Assembly (NCBI RefSeq): GCF_000635915.2
Contig: NZ_CP015614.1
Span: 2,640,501 to 2,704,500 of the forward strand
DNA: 64,000 nucleotides
DNA from: Brevundimonas naejangsanensis
GTDB lineage: Bacteria; Pseudomonadota; Alphaproteobacteria; Caulobacterales; Caulobacteraceae
Reading direction: 5' to 3'
Shown: positions 55,754-64,000 of the stretch, one piece after another
How the letters are laid out: each line of letters opens with the position of its first letter
Position numbering within the stretch: the stretch's first letter is position 1
Made by a program: the position numbers and the translations under genes
The notes under the pieces: generated by a model
What the model was told of the DNA's origin: nothing
Seen by the model: only the letters and a program-made list of their open reading frames with translations
Database searches by the model: none

Positions 55754-57247
55754 ATGGCCGATATCCTCACCCCCGCCCTCGGTGAATCCGTCGCCGAAGC
55801 CTCCATCGCCAAGTGGACCAAGAAGGTCGGCGACGCCGTCAAGAAGGACGAGGTCCTGGTCGAGCTGGAAACCGACAAGGTCTCGCTGGAAGTCGTCGCC
55901 CCCGCCGACGGCGTGCTGTCGGCGATCAACGCTGACGAGGGCGACACCGTCGTCCCCGGCACGGTGCTCGGCGCTGTGACCGAAGGCGGCGCCGCCGCCG
56001 CCTCGGCTCCGGCTTCGGCCGCTGCTGTGGCGCCCGCCGCCGCTCCGGCTGCTTCGGGCGGCGCTGGCGTCGACATCGCCGTGCCGACGATGGGCGAAAG
56101 CGTCGCCGAAGGCTCGATCGGAACCTGGCTGAAGAAGTCGGGCGACACCGTCGCCAAGGACGAACTGCTGGTCGAGATCGAGACCGATAAGGTGGCCGTG
56201 GAAGTCTCGGCCCCGGCCGCCGGCGTCTTGACCATCACCGCCGCCGACGGCGCCACCGTGACCCCGGGTCAGGTGATCGGTTCGGTCGCCGCCTCTGGCG
56301 CTGCGGCTGCGGCCGCCGCCCCGGCCAACACGGGTTCGGCCCAGGTCCAAGGCCAGGACAAGGCCTCGGCGCACCTGTCGCCCGCCGTCCAGCGCGTGGT
56401 TTCCGAGAACAACCTGAACCCGGCCTCGCTGTCGGCCTCGGGTCCGAAGGGCAACATCACCAAGGCCGACGCCATCGCCGCCATCGGCGCCGCCGCCCCG
56501 GCTGCGCCCAAGGCTGCTGCAGCTCCGGCCGCTCCGCGCGCCGACCAGCCGCGCGAAGAGCGGGTGAAGATGACGCGCCTGCGTCAGACCATCGCCCGTC
56601 GCCTGAAGGAATCCCAGAACACGGCCGCCCAGCTGACCACCTTCAACGAGGTGGACATGACCAACGTCATGGCCCTGCGCGCCCAATACAAGGAAGTGTT
56701 CGAGAAGCGCCACGGCGTGAAGCTGGGCTTCATGTCCTTCTTCACCAAGGCGGTGGTGCAAGCCCTGCACGAAATCCCGGCCGTCAACGCCGAGATCGAC
56801 GGCGCGGACATCATCTACAAGAACCACTACGACATCGGCATCGCCGTCGGCACCGACAAGGGCCTGGTGGTTCCGGTCCTGCGCGACGCGGATGCGCTGT
56901 CGCTGGCCGGCATCGAGAAGGGCATCGCCGCCCTGGGCAAGGCCGCCCGTGACGGCGCCCTGACCATGGATCAGATGCAAGGCGGCACCTTCACCATCAC
57001 CAACGGCGGCACCTATGGCTCGCTGATGTCGACGCCGATCCTGAACACGCCGCAGTCGGGCATCCTGGGCATGCACAACATCGTGCAGCGTCCGATGGCC
57101 ATCAACGGCGAGGTCAAGATCCGTCCGATGATGTACCTGGCCCTCAGCTACGATCACCGCATCGTCGACGGCAAGGAAGCCGTGACCTTCCTGGTCCGCA
57201 TCAAGGAACTGCTGGAAGACCCGGCGCGCGCCCTGCTGGACCTGTAA
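55754..57247 (+). CDS. sucB: 2-oxoglutarate dehydrogenase E2 (succinyltransferase) with two lipoyl domains
   Basis: Core of the complex, transferring succinyl groups from E1 to CoA. Two complete lipoyl domains are present: residues 1-77 with Lys42 in ETDKVSLE, and 107-180 with Lys146 in ETDKVAVE, joined by an Ala-rich linker. Then come the E3-binding domain (about 206-245) and the catalytic domain ending with His468 and Asp472 in HRIVDG. Length 497; the common one-lipoyl form is near 400. The SFMSFF and [15 protein letters not shown] segments identify it as a succinyl, not acetyl, transferase. Confidence 0.97.
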   Translation: MADILTPALGESVAEASIAKWTKKVGDAVKKDEVLVELETDKVSLEVVAPADGVLSAINADEGDTVVPGTVLGAVTEGGAAAASAPASAAAVAPAAAPAASGGAGVDIAVPTMGESVAEGSIGTWLKKSGDTVAKDELLVEIETDKVAVEVSAPAAGVLTITAADGATVTPGQVIGSVAASGAAAAAAAPANTGSAQVQGQDKASAHLSPAVQRVVSENNLNPASLSASGPKGNITKADAIAAIGAAAPAAPKAAAAPAAPRADQPREERVKMTRLRQTIARRLKESQNTAAQLTTFNEVDMTNVMALRAQYKEVFEKRHGVKLGFMSFFTKAVVQALHEIPAVNAEIDGADIIYKNHYDIGIAVGTDKGLVVPVLRDADALSLAGIEKGIAALGKAARDGALTMDQMQGGTFTITNGGTYGSLMSTPILNTPQSGILGMHNIVQRPMAINGEVKIRPMMYLALSYDHRIVDGKEAVTFLVRIKELLEDPARALLDL

Positions 57248-57273
57248 GGTCGGCGCGACGCGAACGAGTGACG

Positions 57274-57303
57274 ACGGCGGGATCTTCGGGTCCCGCCGTT
57301 TTC
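57274..57303 (+). terminator. Rho-independent terminator after sucB
   Basis: ACGGCGGGA (57274-57282) and TCCCGCCGT (57291-57299) form a 9 bp stem with an 8-base loop, followed by TTTTC. It lies 27 bases after the sucB stop. Confidence 0.82.
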
Positions 57304-57338
57304 ATTTGCGGGCGGCGCCGGCGTGCTAGGCTGACGCC

Positions 57339-57773
57339 ATGAGCCTGGTCGAGATCGCCCGCTTTCAAGATGTCTACGAGGCCGATCTGGCGGCGGCCTT
57401 CCTGTCGGCGCACGACATCGAGGTGTCCGTGACCGAGCGGTTCCAGACCACGGTCGACCCCTTGATGCAGCGCGCGCTGGGCATCCGCCTGATGGGGCGG
57501 GCGGATCAGGCCGATCAGGCGCGCGACCTGCTGAAACGCGCGCGGGCCGGGGAGTTCGCCACGGAGGAGGGCGATGACCTGAACGCGCCCGAAGCGACCG
57601 TCCGTGCGGCGTCGCGCGGCTTGGCCCTGTTGGCGTTCGCGTCGGGCGCAGGCTTTGTCGGCACAAGCCTGCCGCGCCGGTTCAGCGCCTTTCAGTGGAC
57701 GGGGCTGGCGATCCTGGCGGCGGCAGCGCTGCTGAGCCTGGCACTATGGGTGGTCGCAACCCTGAACGCCTAG
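57339..57773 (+). CDS. DUF2007-type small membrane protein
   Basis: A 144-residue protein. The N-terminal half is a DUF2007 (putative signal-transducing) fold: VEIARFQDVYEADLAAAFLSAHDIEVSV, with the hallmark LMGRADQADQARDLLKRA. Two membrane segments follow (about 93-112 and 120-142). DUF2007 domains are thought to sense or bind small ligands or PII-like partners, without proof. It overlaps the convergent DUF6356 gene by 4 bases. Confidence 0.82.
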   Translation: MSLVEIARFQDVYEADLAAAFLSAHDIEVSVTERFQTTVDPLMQRALGIRLMGRADQADQARDLLKRARAGEFATEEGDDLNAPEATVRAASRGLALLAFASGAGFVGTSLPRRFSAFQWTGLAILAAAALLSLALWVVATLNA

Positions 57774-58036
57774 AGGCCGACGTCCCAGACGCCCGCGTCG
57801 CGCATCCGGCATTCGCGGGCCTCGGCGGCGCGGCCGCCCATGTCATGGGCCATGCCGCGAATGGCGTCGGACACCGTGGTCTTGTGACGGCCCGGCACGA
57901 CAGCGTGGATGAAGGCGCAGCCGGCCAGACGCAGCAGCTTGAAGCCGAAGCGCGACGAGGCGGCCATATGCTCGAAATAGGTCTCGTTGACCTCACGCGG
58001 GTGATCGCGGAACAGACGATTGAAAGCGTTCGACAT
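57770..58036 (-). CDS. DUF6356 small protein
   Basis: An 88-residue protein matching DUF6356: LFRDHPREVNETYFEHMAASSRFGFKLLRLAGCAFIHAVVPGRHKTTVSDAIRGMAHDM. The family is alphaproteobacterial, mostly 70-90 residues, with a central hydrophobic helix (about 32-47) suggesting membrane association. Function unknown. It is divergent from the acyl-CoA dehydrogenase gene across 157 bases. Confidence 0.83.
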   Translation of the reverse strand: MSNAFNRLFRDHPREVNETYFEHMAASSRFGFKLLRLAGCAFIHAVVPGRHKTTVSDAIRGMAHDMGGRAAEARECRMRDAGVWDVGL

Positions 58037-58193
58037 GCAGCCAGCCTAGCGTGTTCGCGCCGGTCCCTCTACCCGGCCGCCGCATTCTGGCCTAAACCCG
58101 CGCAAGGAATAGAGGGCGCTTCGTCACGCCGCTTCAACCCCGCGTGAGGCGGGCGCGGACGAATCTTCCTTTTCAAGCTCAAGAGGACGACCC

Positions 58194-59399
58194 ATGGCCG
58201 ACGGCACTACCCCTTCCGCCCAGAAATCTTCGGGCCAGACGTTCCGCTGGGATGATCCGTTCGACCTGACGGGGCGTCTGACCGACGAAGAGCGGATGGT
58301 TCAGGACGCCGCCCGGTCCTATGCGCGCGAGGCCCTGCTGCCGCGCGTGGTCGCCGCCTTCCGCGACGAGGTCTTCGATCGCGCCATCATGACCGAGATG
58401 GGCGAGATGGGCTTCCTGGGCGCCATGCTGCCCGAGCAATACGGCGGTTCCGAAGCGTCGCACGTCGCCTATGGCCTGATCGCGCGCGAGGTCGAGGCGA
58501 TCGACAGCGGCTACCGCTCGGCCATGAGCGTGCAGTCGTCGCTGGCCATGTATCCGATCTACGCCTTCGGCTCGGACGAGCAGAAGGCGAAGTTCCTGCC
58601 CAAGATGGCGGCCGGCGAACTGGTCGGCTGCTTCGGCCTGACCGAGGCCGACGGCGGGTCGGACCCGGCCTCGATGAAGACCACGGCGGTGGCGGTCGAC
58701 GGCGGCTATCGCCTGAACGGCGGCAAATACTGGATCACCAACTCGCCCATCAGCGACCTGGCCATCGTCTGGGCCAAGCTTGACGGCAACATTCGCGGCT
58801 TCATCGTCGAGCGCGACTTCGACGGCTTCACCACGGGCAAGATCGGCGACAAGCTGTCCTTGCGCGCCTCGATCACCGGCGACATCGGCCTGAACGACGT
58901 CTTCGTGCCGGAAGCCAACATCCTGCCGGGCGTGCAGGGTCTGCGCGGGCCGTTCTCCTGCCTGAACAAGGCGCGTTTCGGCATCGCCTGGGGCGCGATG
59001 GGCGCCGCCGAGTTCTGCTTCCACGCCAGCCGCGACTATGTGGCCGAGCGCACCCTGTTCGGCCGCCCGCTGTCGGCGCGCCAGCTGGTGCAGAAGAAGC
59101 TGGCCGACATGCAGACCGAGATCTTCCTCGGCTTCGAAGGCGCCTATGCCTTGGGCCGCCTGCTGGACACGGGCGCCTGGGTTCCGGAGGCCATCAGCCT
59201 GATGAAGCGCAACAACTGCGGCAAGGCCCTGGCCGTCGCGCGCGAGGCTCGCGACATGCACGGCGGGGCCGGGATCACCGGCGAACTGCACGTCATGCGC
59301 CACGCGATGAACCTGGAAACCGTCAACACCTATGAAGGCGCCCACGACGTCCACGCCCTCATTCTGGGCCGCGCCATCACCGGCGAAGCCGCCTTCTGA
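58194..59399 (+). CDS. gcdH: Glutaryl-CoA dehydrogenase
   Basis: FAD enzyme converting glutaryl-CoA to crotonyl-CoA in lysine and tryptophan breakdown. The 401-residue acyl-CoA dehydrogenase has [28 protein letters not shown] and [45 protein letters not shown]; catalytic Glu381 sits in TYEGAHD. These segments match glutaryl-CoA dehydrogenases more closely than other members. Its usual partners are absent, so it works with dispersed genes. AAGAGGAC precedes the ATG. Confidence 0.92.
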   Translation: MADGTTPSAQKSSGQTFRWDDPFDLTGRLTDEERMVQDAARSYAREALLPRVVAAFRDEVFDRAIMTEMGEMGFLGAMLPEQYGGSEASHVAYGLIAREVEAIDSGYRSAMSVQSSLAMYPIYAFGSDEQKAKFLPKMAAGELVGCFGLTEADGGSDPASMKTTAVAVDGGYRLNGGKYWITNSPISDLAIVWAKLDGNIRGFIVERDFDGFTTGKIGDKLSLRASITGDIGLNDVFVPEANILPGVQGLRGPFSCLNKARFGIAWGAMGAAEFCFHASRDYVAERTLFGRPLSARQLVQKKLADMQTEIFLGFEGAYALGRLLDTGAWVPEAISLMKRNNCGKALAVAREARDMHGGAGITGELHVMRHAMNLETVNTYEGAHDVHALILGRAITGEAAF

Positions 59400-59526
59400 T
59401 CCAAGCGTTGCAGAAAACGCGCGGCGGGCCGATCTTTTGCCGTCGTCGCGCGTTTGTCTCGCCTGCGGGGCGGCGGTCCTCGGCAGTCTGTCGGTCCAAG
59501 GCGGTCGGCGCGTGAAGGAAATCGGA

Positions 59527-60873
59527 ATGACCAAACACAGCCTGCTGGCCGGCGCCGCCCTGGCGATCTTCAGCGTCAGCGGCATGGCCCAGGCGGCGCC
59601 CATGACGGCCGCCGGCGCGGCGGTGCAGTCGCCGGTCGCCGCCATGCCCTATGACGCCCGGCGCGGCGTCTTCACCTTCGCCGCCGGGCTGGAGGAAAGC
59701 CTGCCCGCCGTGGTGCAGGTGACGACCCTGGGCCAGTCGCGCGGTCCCAGTTCGGCGCGCAACCCCAAGCCCTCCCAGGGCGGATCGGGCGTCATCATCG
59801 ACGCGCGCGAAGGCATCATCGTCACCAACCACCACGTCATCGAGAACGGCCAGAAATTCACCGTCGACCTGATCGACGGGCGCTTGTTCGACGCCACCCT
59901 GATCGGGGCCGACAAGGCGACCGACATCGCCGTGCTGAAGATCGACGCCCCGGGCCTGTCGCAGGTGACGACGGTGGACTCCGACACCCTGCGCAGCGGC
60001 GACTTGGCGTTCGCCGTCGGCTATCCGCTGGGGTTGGACCAGACCCTGACGATGGGCGTCATCTCGGGTCTGAACCGCTCGGGCATGGGCGACGCCATCG
60101 AAGACTATATCCAGACCGATGCGGCGGTGAACTCGGGCAATTCGGGCGGCCCGCTGCTGGACAGCCGGGGACGGCTGATCGGCATCAACACCGCCATCCT
60201 GTCGGGCGGCTTCGGCGGCGGCAACGACGGCATCGCCTTCGCCGTGCCGACGCGCATCATGATGTTCGTGGTCGACCAGCTGCGCGCCTCGGGCGAGGTC
60301 AAGCGCGGCCGCGTCGGTCTGGGCCTGGGCTCGTTGACGGCCGAGCGCGCGCGAGAGATCGGGCTCAACATCGTGCGCGGCGCCGTGGTCTATGATGTCG
60401 AGCCGGGCTCCTCGGGCGAGCAGGCGGGGCTGAAGCCGGGGGACGTGCTGACCCGCATCCAGGGCCGCCCCGTGGCCAACGCCGGGTCGGTTCAGGCCAC
60501 GGTCGGCATCGCTCAGGCCGGCACTCAGATGCCCGTCGTCTATCTGCGCGACGGCCGCGAGGCCTCGACCCAGCTGACGGTCGAGCCGTCTGATCCGGCC
60601 GCCGTGCGTCTGGGGACGCAGGCCGCCATCGCGCGCGGCCTGACCCTGCGCAATCCCACGTCAGGCCGGGGGGCCCAGATCGCCGTGGTCGAGGCCGGGT
60701 CTTCCGCCGCCGCGGCGGGGTTCCAGGCCGGCGATGTGGTGGTCCAGGCGGACGGCGTCGAGGTCGCCGACATGAAGGATTTGGCCCAGCGCCTTCAGGC
60801 CGCAGGCGAGGCGGTCGTGCCGATCATCGTCCTGCGCGACAACGAACGCGTCGAGATCGACCTTCCGGCCTGA
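59527..60873 (+). CDS. Do-like (DegP/DegQ) periplasmic serine protease
   Basis: A 448-residue protease and chaperone of the HtrA family. Signal peptide 1-23 (cut after AQA), trypsin domain with His103 in TNHHVIENG, Asp133 in KATDIAVL and Ser206 in NSGNSGGPL, then two PDZ domains (about 260-345 and 370-445). The protease domain has no long LA loop. AAGGAA six bases before ATG 59527 fixes the start; in-frame upstream codons overlap gcdH. The stop is followed by a terminator, and fabB converges from the other side. Confidence 0.94.
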   Translation: MTKHSLLAGAALAIFSVSGMAQAAPMTAAGAAVQSPVAAMPYDARRGVFTFAAGLEESLPAVVQVTTLGQSRGPSSARNPKPSQGGSGVIIDAREGIIVTNHHVIENGQKFTVDLIDGRLFDATLIGADKATDIAVLKIDAPGLSQVTTVDSDTLRSGDLAFAVGYPLGLDQTLTMGVISGLNRSGMGDAIEDYIQTDAAVNSGNSGGPLLDSRGRLIGINTAILSGGFGGGNDGIAFAVPTRIMMFVVDQLRASGEVKRGRVGLGLGSLTAERAREIGLNIVRGAVVYDVEPGSSGEQAGLKPGDVLTRIQGRPVANAGSVQATVGIAQAGTQMPVVYLRDGREASTQLTVEPSDPAAVRLGTQAAIARGLTLRNPTSGRGAQIAVVEAGSSAAAAGFQAGDVVVQADGVEVADMKDLAQRLQAAGEAVVPIIVLRDNERVEIDLPA

Positions 60874-60900
60874 TCGGGGCCGTCTGAAGCTCTACGGCGT

Positions 60901-60938
60901 CGCCCGCGTGACCTTGTCGTCGCGCGGGCGAAGTCTTT
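60901..60938 (+). terminator. Terminator-like hairpin after the Do-like protease gene
   Basis: CGCCCGCG (60901-60908) and CGCGGGCG (60923-60930) form an 8 bp stem, followed by AAGTCTTTT. The U tract is interrupted. Confidence 0.55.
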
Positions 60939-61201
60939 TGCGCGGAGGGGAAGCAGACAGCAAAACGCCCGCGCTGCCGGGAGGGGGAGGGGAGGCAGGC
61001 GCGGGCGTCGCTTGGAGGAAGCATCGACCCGCCGACGCCCTTTACGCGGAAAAATCCGGGGGGCTGGGGGGGCTGTTCAGGATCCGGGACTTCTCCAGGC
61101 TCCGACGGGCCGATGCTGCTTTTGTGAGCGCCCTTCCGGGCGGACGAAGGACCGAATGGGGGCGTTTTCGTGTCGCTTCAGATTTTTCCGATCGGTGAAA
61201 A
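60939..61201. other. Non-coding convergent gap with G-rich tracts
   Basis: The gap holds an inverted repeat, ACGCCCGCGC (60965-60974) with GCGCGGGCGT (60999-61008), whose loop is GGGAGGGGGAGGGG, and a second G-rich run around 61059-61072. The loop meets the simple four-tract pattern of a G-quadruplex. No credible gene is visible. Confidence 0.5.
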
Positions 61202-62431
61202 TCAGACCTTGGAGAGGATAAGCGAGGCGTTGGTGCCGCCGAAGCCGAAGCTGTTGGACATGACGTGCTTCAGCTCGCCGTCGTGGCGCTGGCGCAGGAT
61301 CGGCATGCCCTCGAACTCAGGGTCCAGGTTTTCGATGTGGGCGCTCTCGGCCGCAAAGCCGTGCTTCATCATCAGCAGGCAGTAGATGGCCTCCTGCGCG
61401 CCCGCTGCGCCCAGCGAGTGGCCCGTCAGCGACTTGGTCGAGGAAATCATCGGCAGGTCGTCGCCGAAGACGTTGCGGACCGCGCCCATCTCCTTGCTGT
61501 CGCCGACCGGCGTGGAGGTGCCGTGCGGATTCAGGTAGTCGATCTTGGGATTGCCGGCCATTTCCAGCGCGATCTTCATGCAGCGCTCGGCGCCTTCGCC
61601 CGAGGGGGCCACCATGTCGTAGCCGTCCGAGTTGGCGCCGTAGCCGGTGACTTCGGCGTAGATGGTCGCGCCGCGCGCCACGGCGCGTTCGTATTCTTCC
61701 AGCACGACGATGCCGGCGCCGCCGGCGATGACGAAGCCGTCGCGGGTCGTGTCATAGGCGCGGCTGGCCTTGGCGGGCGTGTCGTTGAAGTTGGAGGACA
61801 TGGCGCCCATGGCGTCGAACATGTTCGACATGGACCAGTCGATATCCTCGCAGCCGCCGGCGAAGACCACGTCCTGCTTGCCCCAGGCGATCTGCTCGGC
61901 GGCCGCGCCGATGCAGTGGGCGCTGGTCGCGCAGGCCGAGCTGATCGAATAGTTGATGCCCTTCAGCTCGAACCAGGTGGCCAGCACGGCCGAGGGGCCG
62001 GACGCCATCGCCTTGGGCACGGCGAAGGGGCCGACGCGCTTGGGCGAGCCCTTTTCGACGGTCGTCTGGGCCGCCTGCAGGATGACCTGGGTCGAGGGGC
62101 CGCCCTCGCCGACGATCAGGCCGATGCGCTCGTCCTTGATCTCGTCGGCGCTCAGGCCGCTGTCCTTCAGGGCTTCTTCAAAGGCGATGTGCGCCCAAGC
62201 CGTCCCGTTGGCCAGGAAACGGGCGGCGCGGCGGTCGACCAGCGGCGCCCAGTCCTCGGCCGTATGACCCAGGGCGGGCGGCGCCCAGACCTGGGAGCGG
62301 AAGCCGTATCTGGCGTGGTCGGCGGCGTGCTGGACGCCCGACTTGGCGTTGCGCAGCGAGGCCGCGACCTCGTCTTGGCCGGTGCCGATGGAGGAGACGA
62401 TGCCCAGTCCGGTGACGACGACACGCCGCAT
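61202..62431 (-). CDS. fabB: Beta-ketoacyl-ACP synthase I FabB
   Basis: Elongating condensing enzyme needed for unsaturated fatty acids. The 409-residue protein has the thiolase-fold triad Cys167 in SSACATSAH, His303 in NPHGTSTP and His338 in [12 protein letters not shown], and starts [16 protein letters not shown]. It follows fabA on the same strand after 63 bases; the fabA-fabB pair is the proteobacterial route to cis-vaccenate-type lipids. ATG 62431 is the family start. Confidence 0.96.
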   Translation of the reverse strand: MRRVVVTGLGIVSSIGTGQDEVAASLRNAKSGVQHAADHARYGFRSQVWAPPALGHTAEDWAPLVDRRAARFLANGTAWAHIAFEEALKDSGLSADEIKDERIGLIVGEGGPSTQVILQAAQTTVEKGSPKRVGPFAVPKAMASGPSAVLATWFELKGINYSISSACATSAHCIGAAAEQIAWGKQDVVFAGGCEDIDWSMSNMFDAMGAMSSNFNDTPAKASRAYDTTRDGFVIAGGAGIVVLEEYERAVARGATIYAEVTGYGANSDGYDMVAPSGEGAERCMKIALEMAGNPKIDYLNPHGTSTPVGDSKEMGAVRNVFGDDLPMISSTKSLTGHSLGAAGAQEAIYCLLMMKHGFAAESAHIENLDPEFEGMPILRQRHDGELKHVMSNSFGFGGTNASLILSKV

Positions 62432-62494
62432 GGTGTTTCCAATCCTACAAAGTCTGCGGACGCCGCGTGGGCCGCGGCTGTCCATCAAGTGGGG

Positions 62495-63037
62495 TCAGGC
62501 GGCGCTCGGTTCCACCGGAGCCGCGCCGCCGAACAGGCCGACGCGCATATCCGCGCAAGTATAGATGACCTCGCCGTCCGCTTCGAGCACGCCGTCGGCG
62601 ATGCCCATGACCAGCTTGCGGTTGATGACGCGCTTCAGGTGGACCTTATAGACCACCTTCTTGACGTCGGGGGTCACCTGGCCGGTGAACTTCACCTCGC
62701 CGACGCCCAGCGCCCGACCCTTGCCGGGGCCGCCGATCCAGCCCAGGTAGAAGCCGACCAGCTGCCACATGGCGTCCAGGCCCAGGCAGCCCGGCATGAC
62801 CGGATCGCCGATGAAGTGGCACTGGAAGAACCAGAGGTCCGGGTTGATGTCGAGTTCGGCCTCGACATAGCCCTTGCCGTAGTCGCCGCCGTCGGCGGTG
62901 ATGGTCTTGATGCGGTCGAACATCAGCATCGGCGGCGCCGGCAGCTGGGCGTTGCCCGGACCGAACAGCTCGCCCCGGCCCGAGGCCAGCAGGCCTTCGT
63001 GATCGAACGACGACGGATATTGCGACGACTGGCTCAA
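62495..63037 (-). CDS. fabA: 3-hydroxydecanoyl-ACP dehydratase/isomerase FabA
   Basis: Dehydrates hydroxyacyl-ACP and isomerises trans-2 to cis-3-decenoyl-ACP, starting unsaturated fatty acid synthesis. The 180-residue hotdog-fold protein has catalytic His74 in [21 protein letters not shown] and Asp88, matching His70 and Asp84 of E. coli. Lead gene of fabA-fabB. No Fur/Irr gene precedes it in the window, unlike many alphaproteobacteria; an SH3 protein gene does. Confidence 0.97.
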   Translation of the reverse strand: MSQSSQYPSSFDHEGLLASGRGELFGPGNAQLPAPPMLMFDRIKTITADGGDYGKGYVEAELDINPDLWFFQCHFIGDPVMPGCLGLDAMWQLVGFYLGWIGGPGKGRALGVGEVKFTGQVTPDVKKVVYKVHLKRVINRKLVMGIADGVLEADGEVIYTCADMRVGLFGGAAPVEPSAA

Positions 63038-63116
63038 GATTGATCAGCTCCGAAAGGTGTTGCTGGCGGGTTACACGACCCGAAGGCCGCGCTCAACCGT
63101 GCCGTCGATATGGGGA

Positions 63117-63689
63117 TCAGGAGGCGCGGCCGGTTCCGGCGGGGCGGGCGGCGTTGCACAGGGCGCGTTCCTGGGCGCCGAAGACGGCCCTTTGCTGCAC
63201 CCAGCCGCGCAGCTTGCGCGCCCGCACGCGGCACCAGCCGTCCTCGCACTCGTCCAGCGACACCAGGGCGTGCGGCGACAGCAGGGCGCGGACCGAGGCG
63301 GTTTCCGACCGGCCCGATCGGATGGGCACAGCCTCGTCCGAACGGTTGAACACGCTGCGGCGGCCCGAGGCGACGGTGCGGTGGATCCAGGCCACCGAGC
63401 CGTCGGGGTCGCAGATCTTTCGCCACTCGCGCGTCTCGGCGATCACCTGCACCGGCAGGCCGGCGGCGCGGTATTCCCACAGAATGCGGTAGTCGAGGCC
63501 CGGCCCCTGGCGCGCCCGCACCTGCGAGGATTTCAGCGTCACCCAGCGCGGCACCTCCAGCCCGGTCGGGGTGGGGCGGCCGTCCGGCATGGTGGCGCCC
63601 GCCGACAGCAGAACGCCGGTCACCAGGACAGCGGCGAGGGCCGCGACGCGAGGCGCCCTTTTGTTCCTGACCGCAGCTTTGCTAGACAC
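63117..63689 (-). CDS. Exported SH3-domain protein
   Basis: A 190-residue protein from a GTG start, with one N-terminal hydrophobic segment (16-32, signal or anchor) and two bacterial SH3 folds (about 48-108 and 115-175): VRARQGPGLDYRILWEY, GLPVQVIAETREWRKIC, and DECEDGWCRVRARKLRGWV. Such proteins are thought to bind cell wall. The divergent partner encodes a 2-hydroxyacid dehydrogenase, with 53 bases between, an arrangement I recall from related alphaproteobacteria. Confidence 0.87.
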   Translation of the reverse strand: MSSKAAVRNKRAPRVAALAAVLVTGVLLSAGATMPDGRPTPTGLEVPRWVTLKSSQVRARQGPGLDYRILWEYRAAGLPVQVIAETREWRKICDPDGSVAWIHRTVASGRRSVFNRSDEAVPIRSGRSETASVRALLSPHALVSLDECEDGWCRVRARKLRGWVQQRAVFGAQERALCNAARPAGTGRAS

Positions 63690-63742
63690 CGAATATCGAC
63701 CCGTTCCGAACGGGCGCCGCCCGTGGAAAACCCAGGTCCCCT

Positions 63743-64000
63743 ATGTCCGCTCGCAAGCTTAAGGTCGTATTAACCAGACGCCTGCCTGACGCCGTTGAGA
63801 CGCGGATGCGCGAACTTTTCGACGCCGAGCTGAACCTGACCGACCGGCCGATGTCGCGCGACGAACTGGCCGCCGCCCTGCAGCGGGCCGAGGTGCTGGC
63901 GCCGACCATCACCGACCAGCTGGACGCCGAACTGATCGCAGGCGCGGGCGAGCAGCTGAAGATGATCGCCAACTTCGGCGCGGGCGTGGACCATATCGAC
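63743..64000 (+). CDS. D-isomer specific 2-hydroxyacid dehydrogenase (3' end outside window)
   Basis: 86 codons from ATG 63743 run to the window edge. The visible N-terminal catalytic-domain half (KLKVVLTRRLPDAVETRMRELF, LAPTITDQLDAELI, LKMIANFGAGVDHID) matches glyoxylate/hydroxypyruvate reductase-type enzymes. The NAD site and catalytic His lie beyond the end. Partial, family firm, exact substrate open. Confidence 0.85.
   Translation, partial: MSARKLKVVLTRRLPDAVETRMRELFDAELNLTDRPMSRDELAAALQRAEVLAPTITDQLDAELIAGAGEQLKMIANFGAGVDHID

Noticed and set aside
60908..61198. 96-codon open frame in the gap between the protease and fabB
   Set aside because: It begins within a terminator hairpin and runs through G-rich repeats; composition is not protein-like and no ribosome binding site is seen.

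Overview
The window is a GC-rich, densely packed stretch of alphaproteobacterial chromosome. Protein content points to the Caulobacteraceae, most likely Brevundimonas: UrcA-like, MmcB, DUF2794 and DUF6356 proteins, short GTG starts overlapping upstream stops, a TonB-dependent receptor beside a Spinster-like MFS carrier, and a SCO-RegB-RegA redox locus. This is inference from family content; no rRNA or tRNA gene is present to settle it. About 60 protein genes cover nearly everything. I see no phage, transposase or CRISPR array, so most of the window is core genome. The interesting material lies mainly in the intergenic regions.

Layout. 1-6643: heat-shock chaperones (grpE partial, dnaK, dnaJ) then dapB, with a hydrolase and an AlkB-like oxygenase on the other strand between grpE and dnaK. 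Both dnaK and dnaJ carry a sigma-32-type promoter with the same spacing. 6708-12673: a BLUF photosensor, dut-coaBC, a lipoprotein with a toxin-like domain, murI and an M3 peptidase lipoprotein. 12674-20792: a structured intergenic region, corA, a UrcA-like protein, ppc, then ffh-rpsP-rimM and a GST. 20831-27504: a 57-residue YegP-like protein, a KTSC protein, benE, fabI, DUF2794, a Bax-inhibitor-like membrane protein, thpR-GNAT, mmcB and a metallopeptidase.

27470-37451: phaZ (PHA depolymerase), SCO/regB/regA, PBP1A, a methyltransferase-hydrolase pair, a Rieske oxygenase and a DUF1345 membrane protein. 37721-45401: an RhlE-like helicase, purH, a GIY-YIG protein embedded in palindromic repeats, a heparinase-like protein, rpe and a second corA behind an elaborate leader. 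45398-50027: TetR, TonB-dependent receptor and MFS carrier, probably one uptake locus. 50193-57247: sucC-sucD-sucA-sucB, the 2-oxoglutarate to succinate segment of the TCA cycle, with two terminator-like hairpins between sucD and sucA and a two-lipoyl-domain SucB. 57339-64000: small DUF proteins, glutaryl-CoA dehydrogenase, a Do-like protease, fabA-fabB, an SH3 protein and the start of a 2-hydroxyacid dehydrogenase.

The best leads for undescribed biology are: (i) the corA leader at 44271-44416, where a terminator is followed by a hairpin that hides the ribosome binding site; (ii) the GIY-YIG gene at 41209-41598, bracketed and even C-terminally extended by a 23-base palindromic repeat that recurs five times in the window; (iii) a lipoprotein at 8980-9492 whose C-terminal half resembles pyocin/CDI-type toxin domains but has no obvious immunity partner; and (iv) structured intergenic regions at 12674-12834 and 52331-52548 that could encode small RNAs or attenuators.
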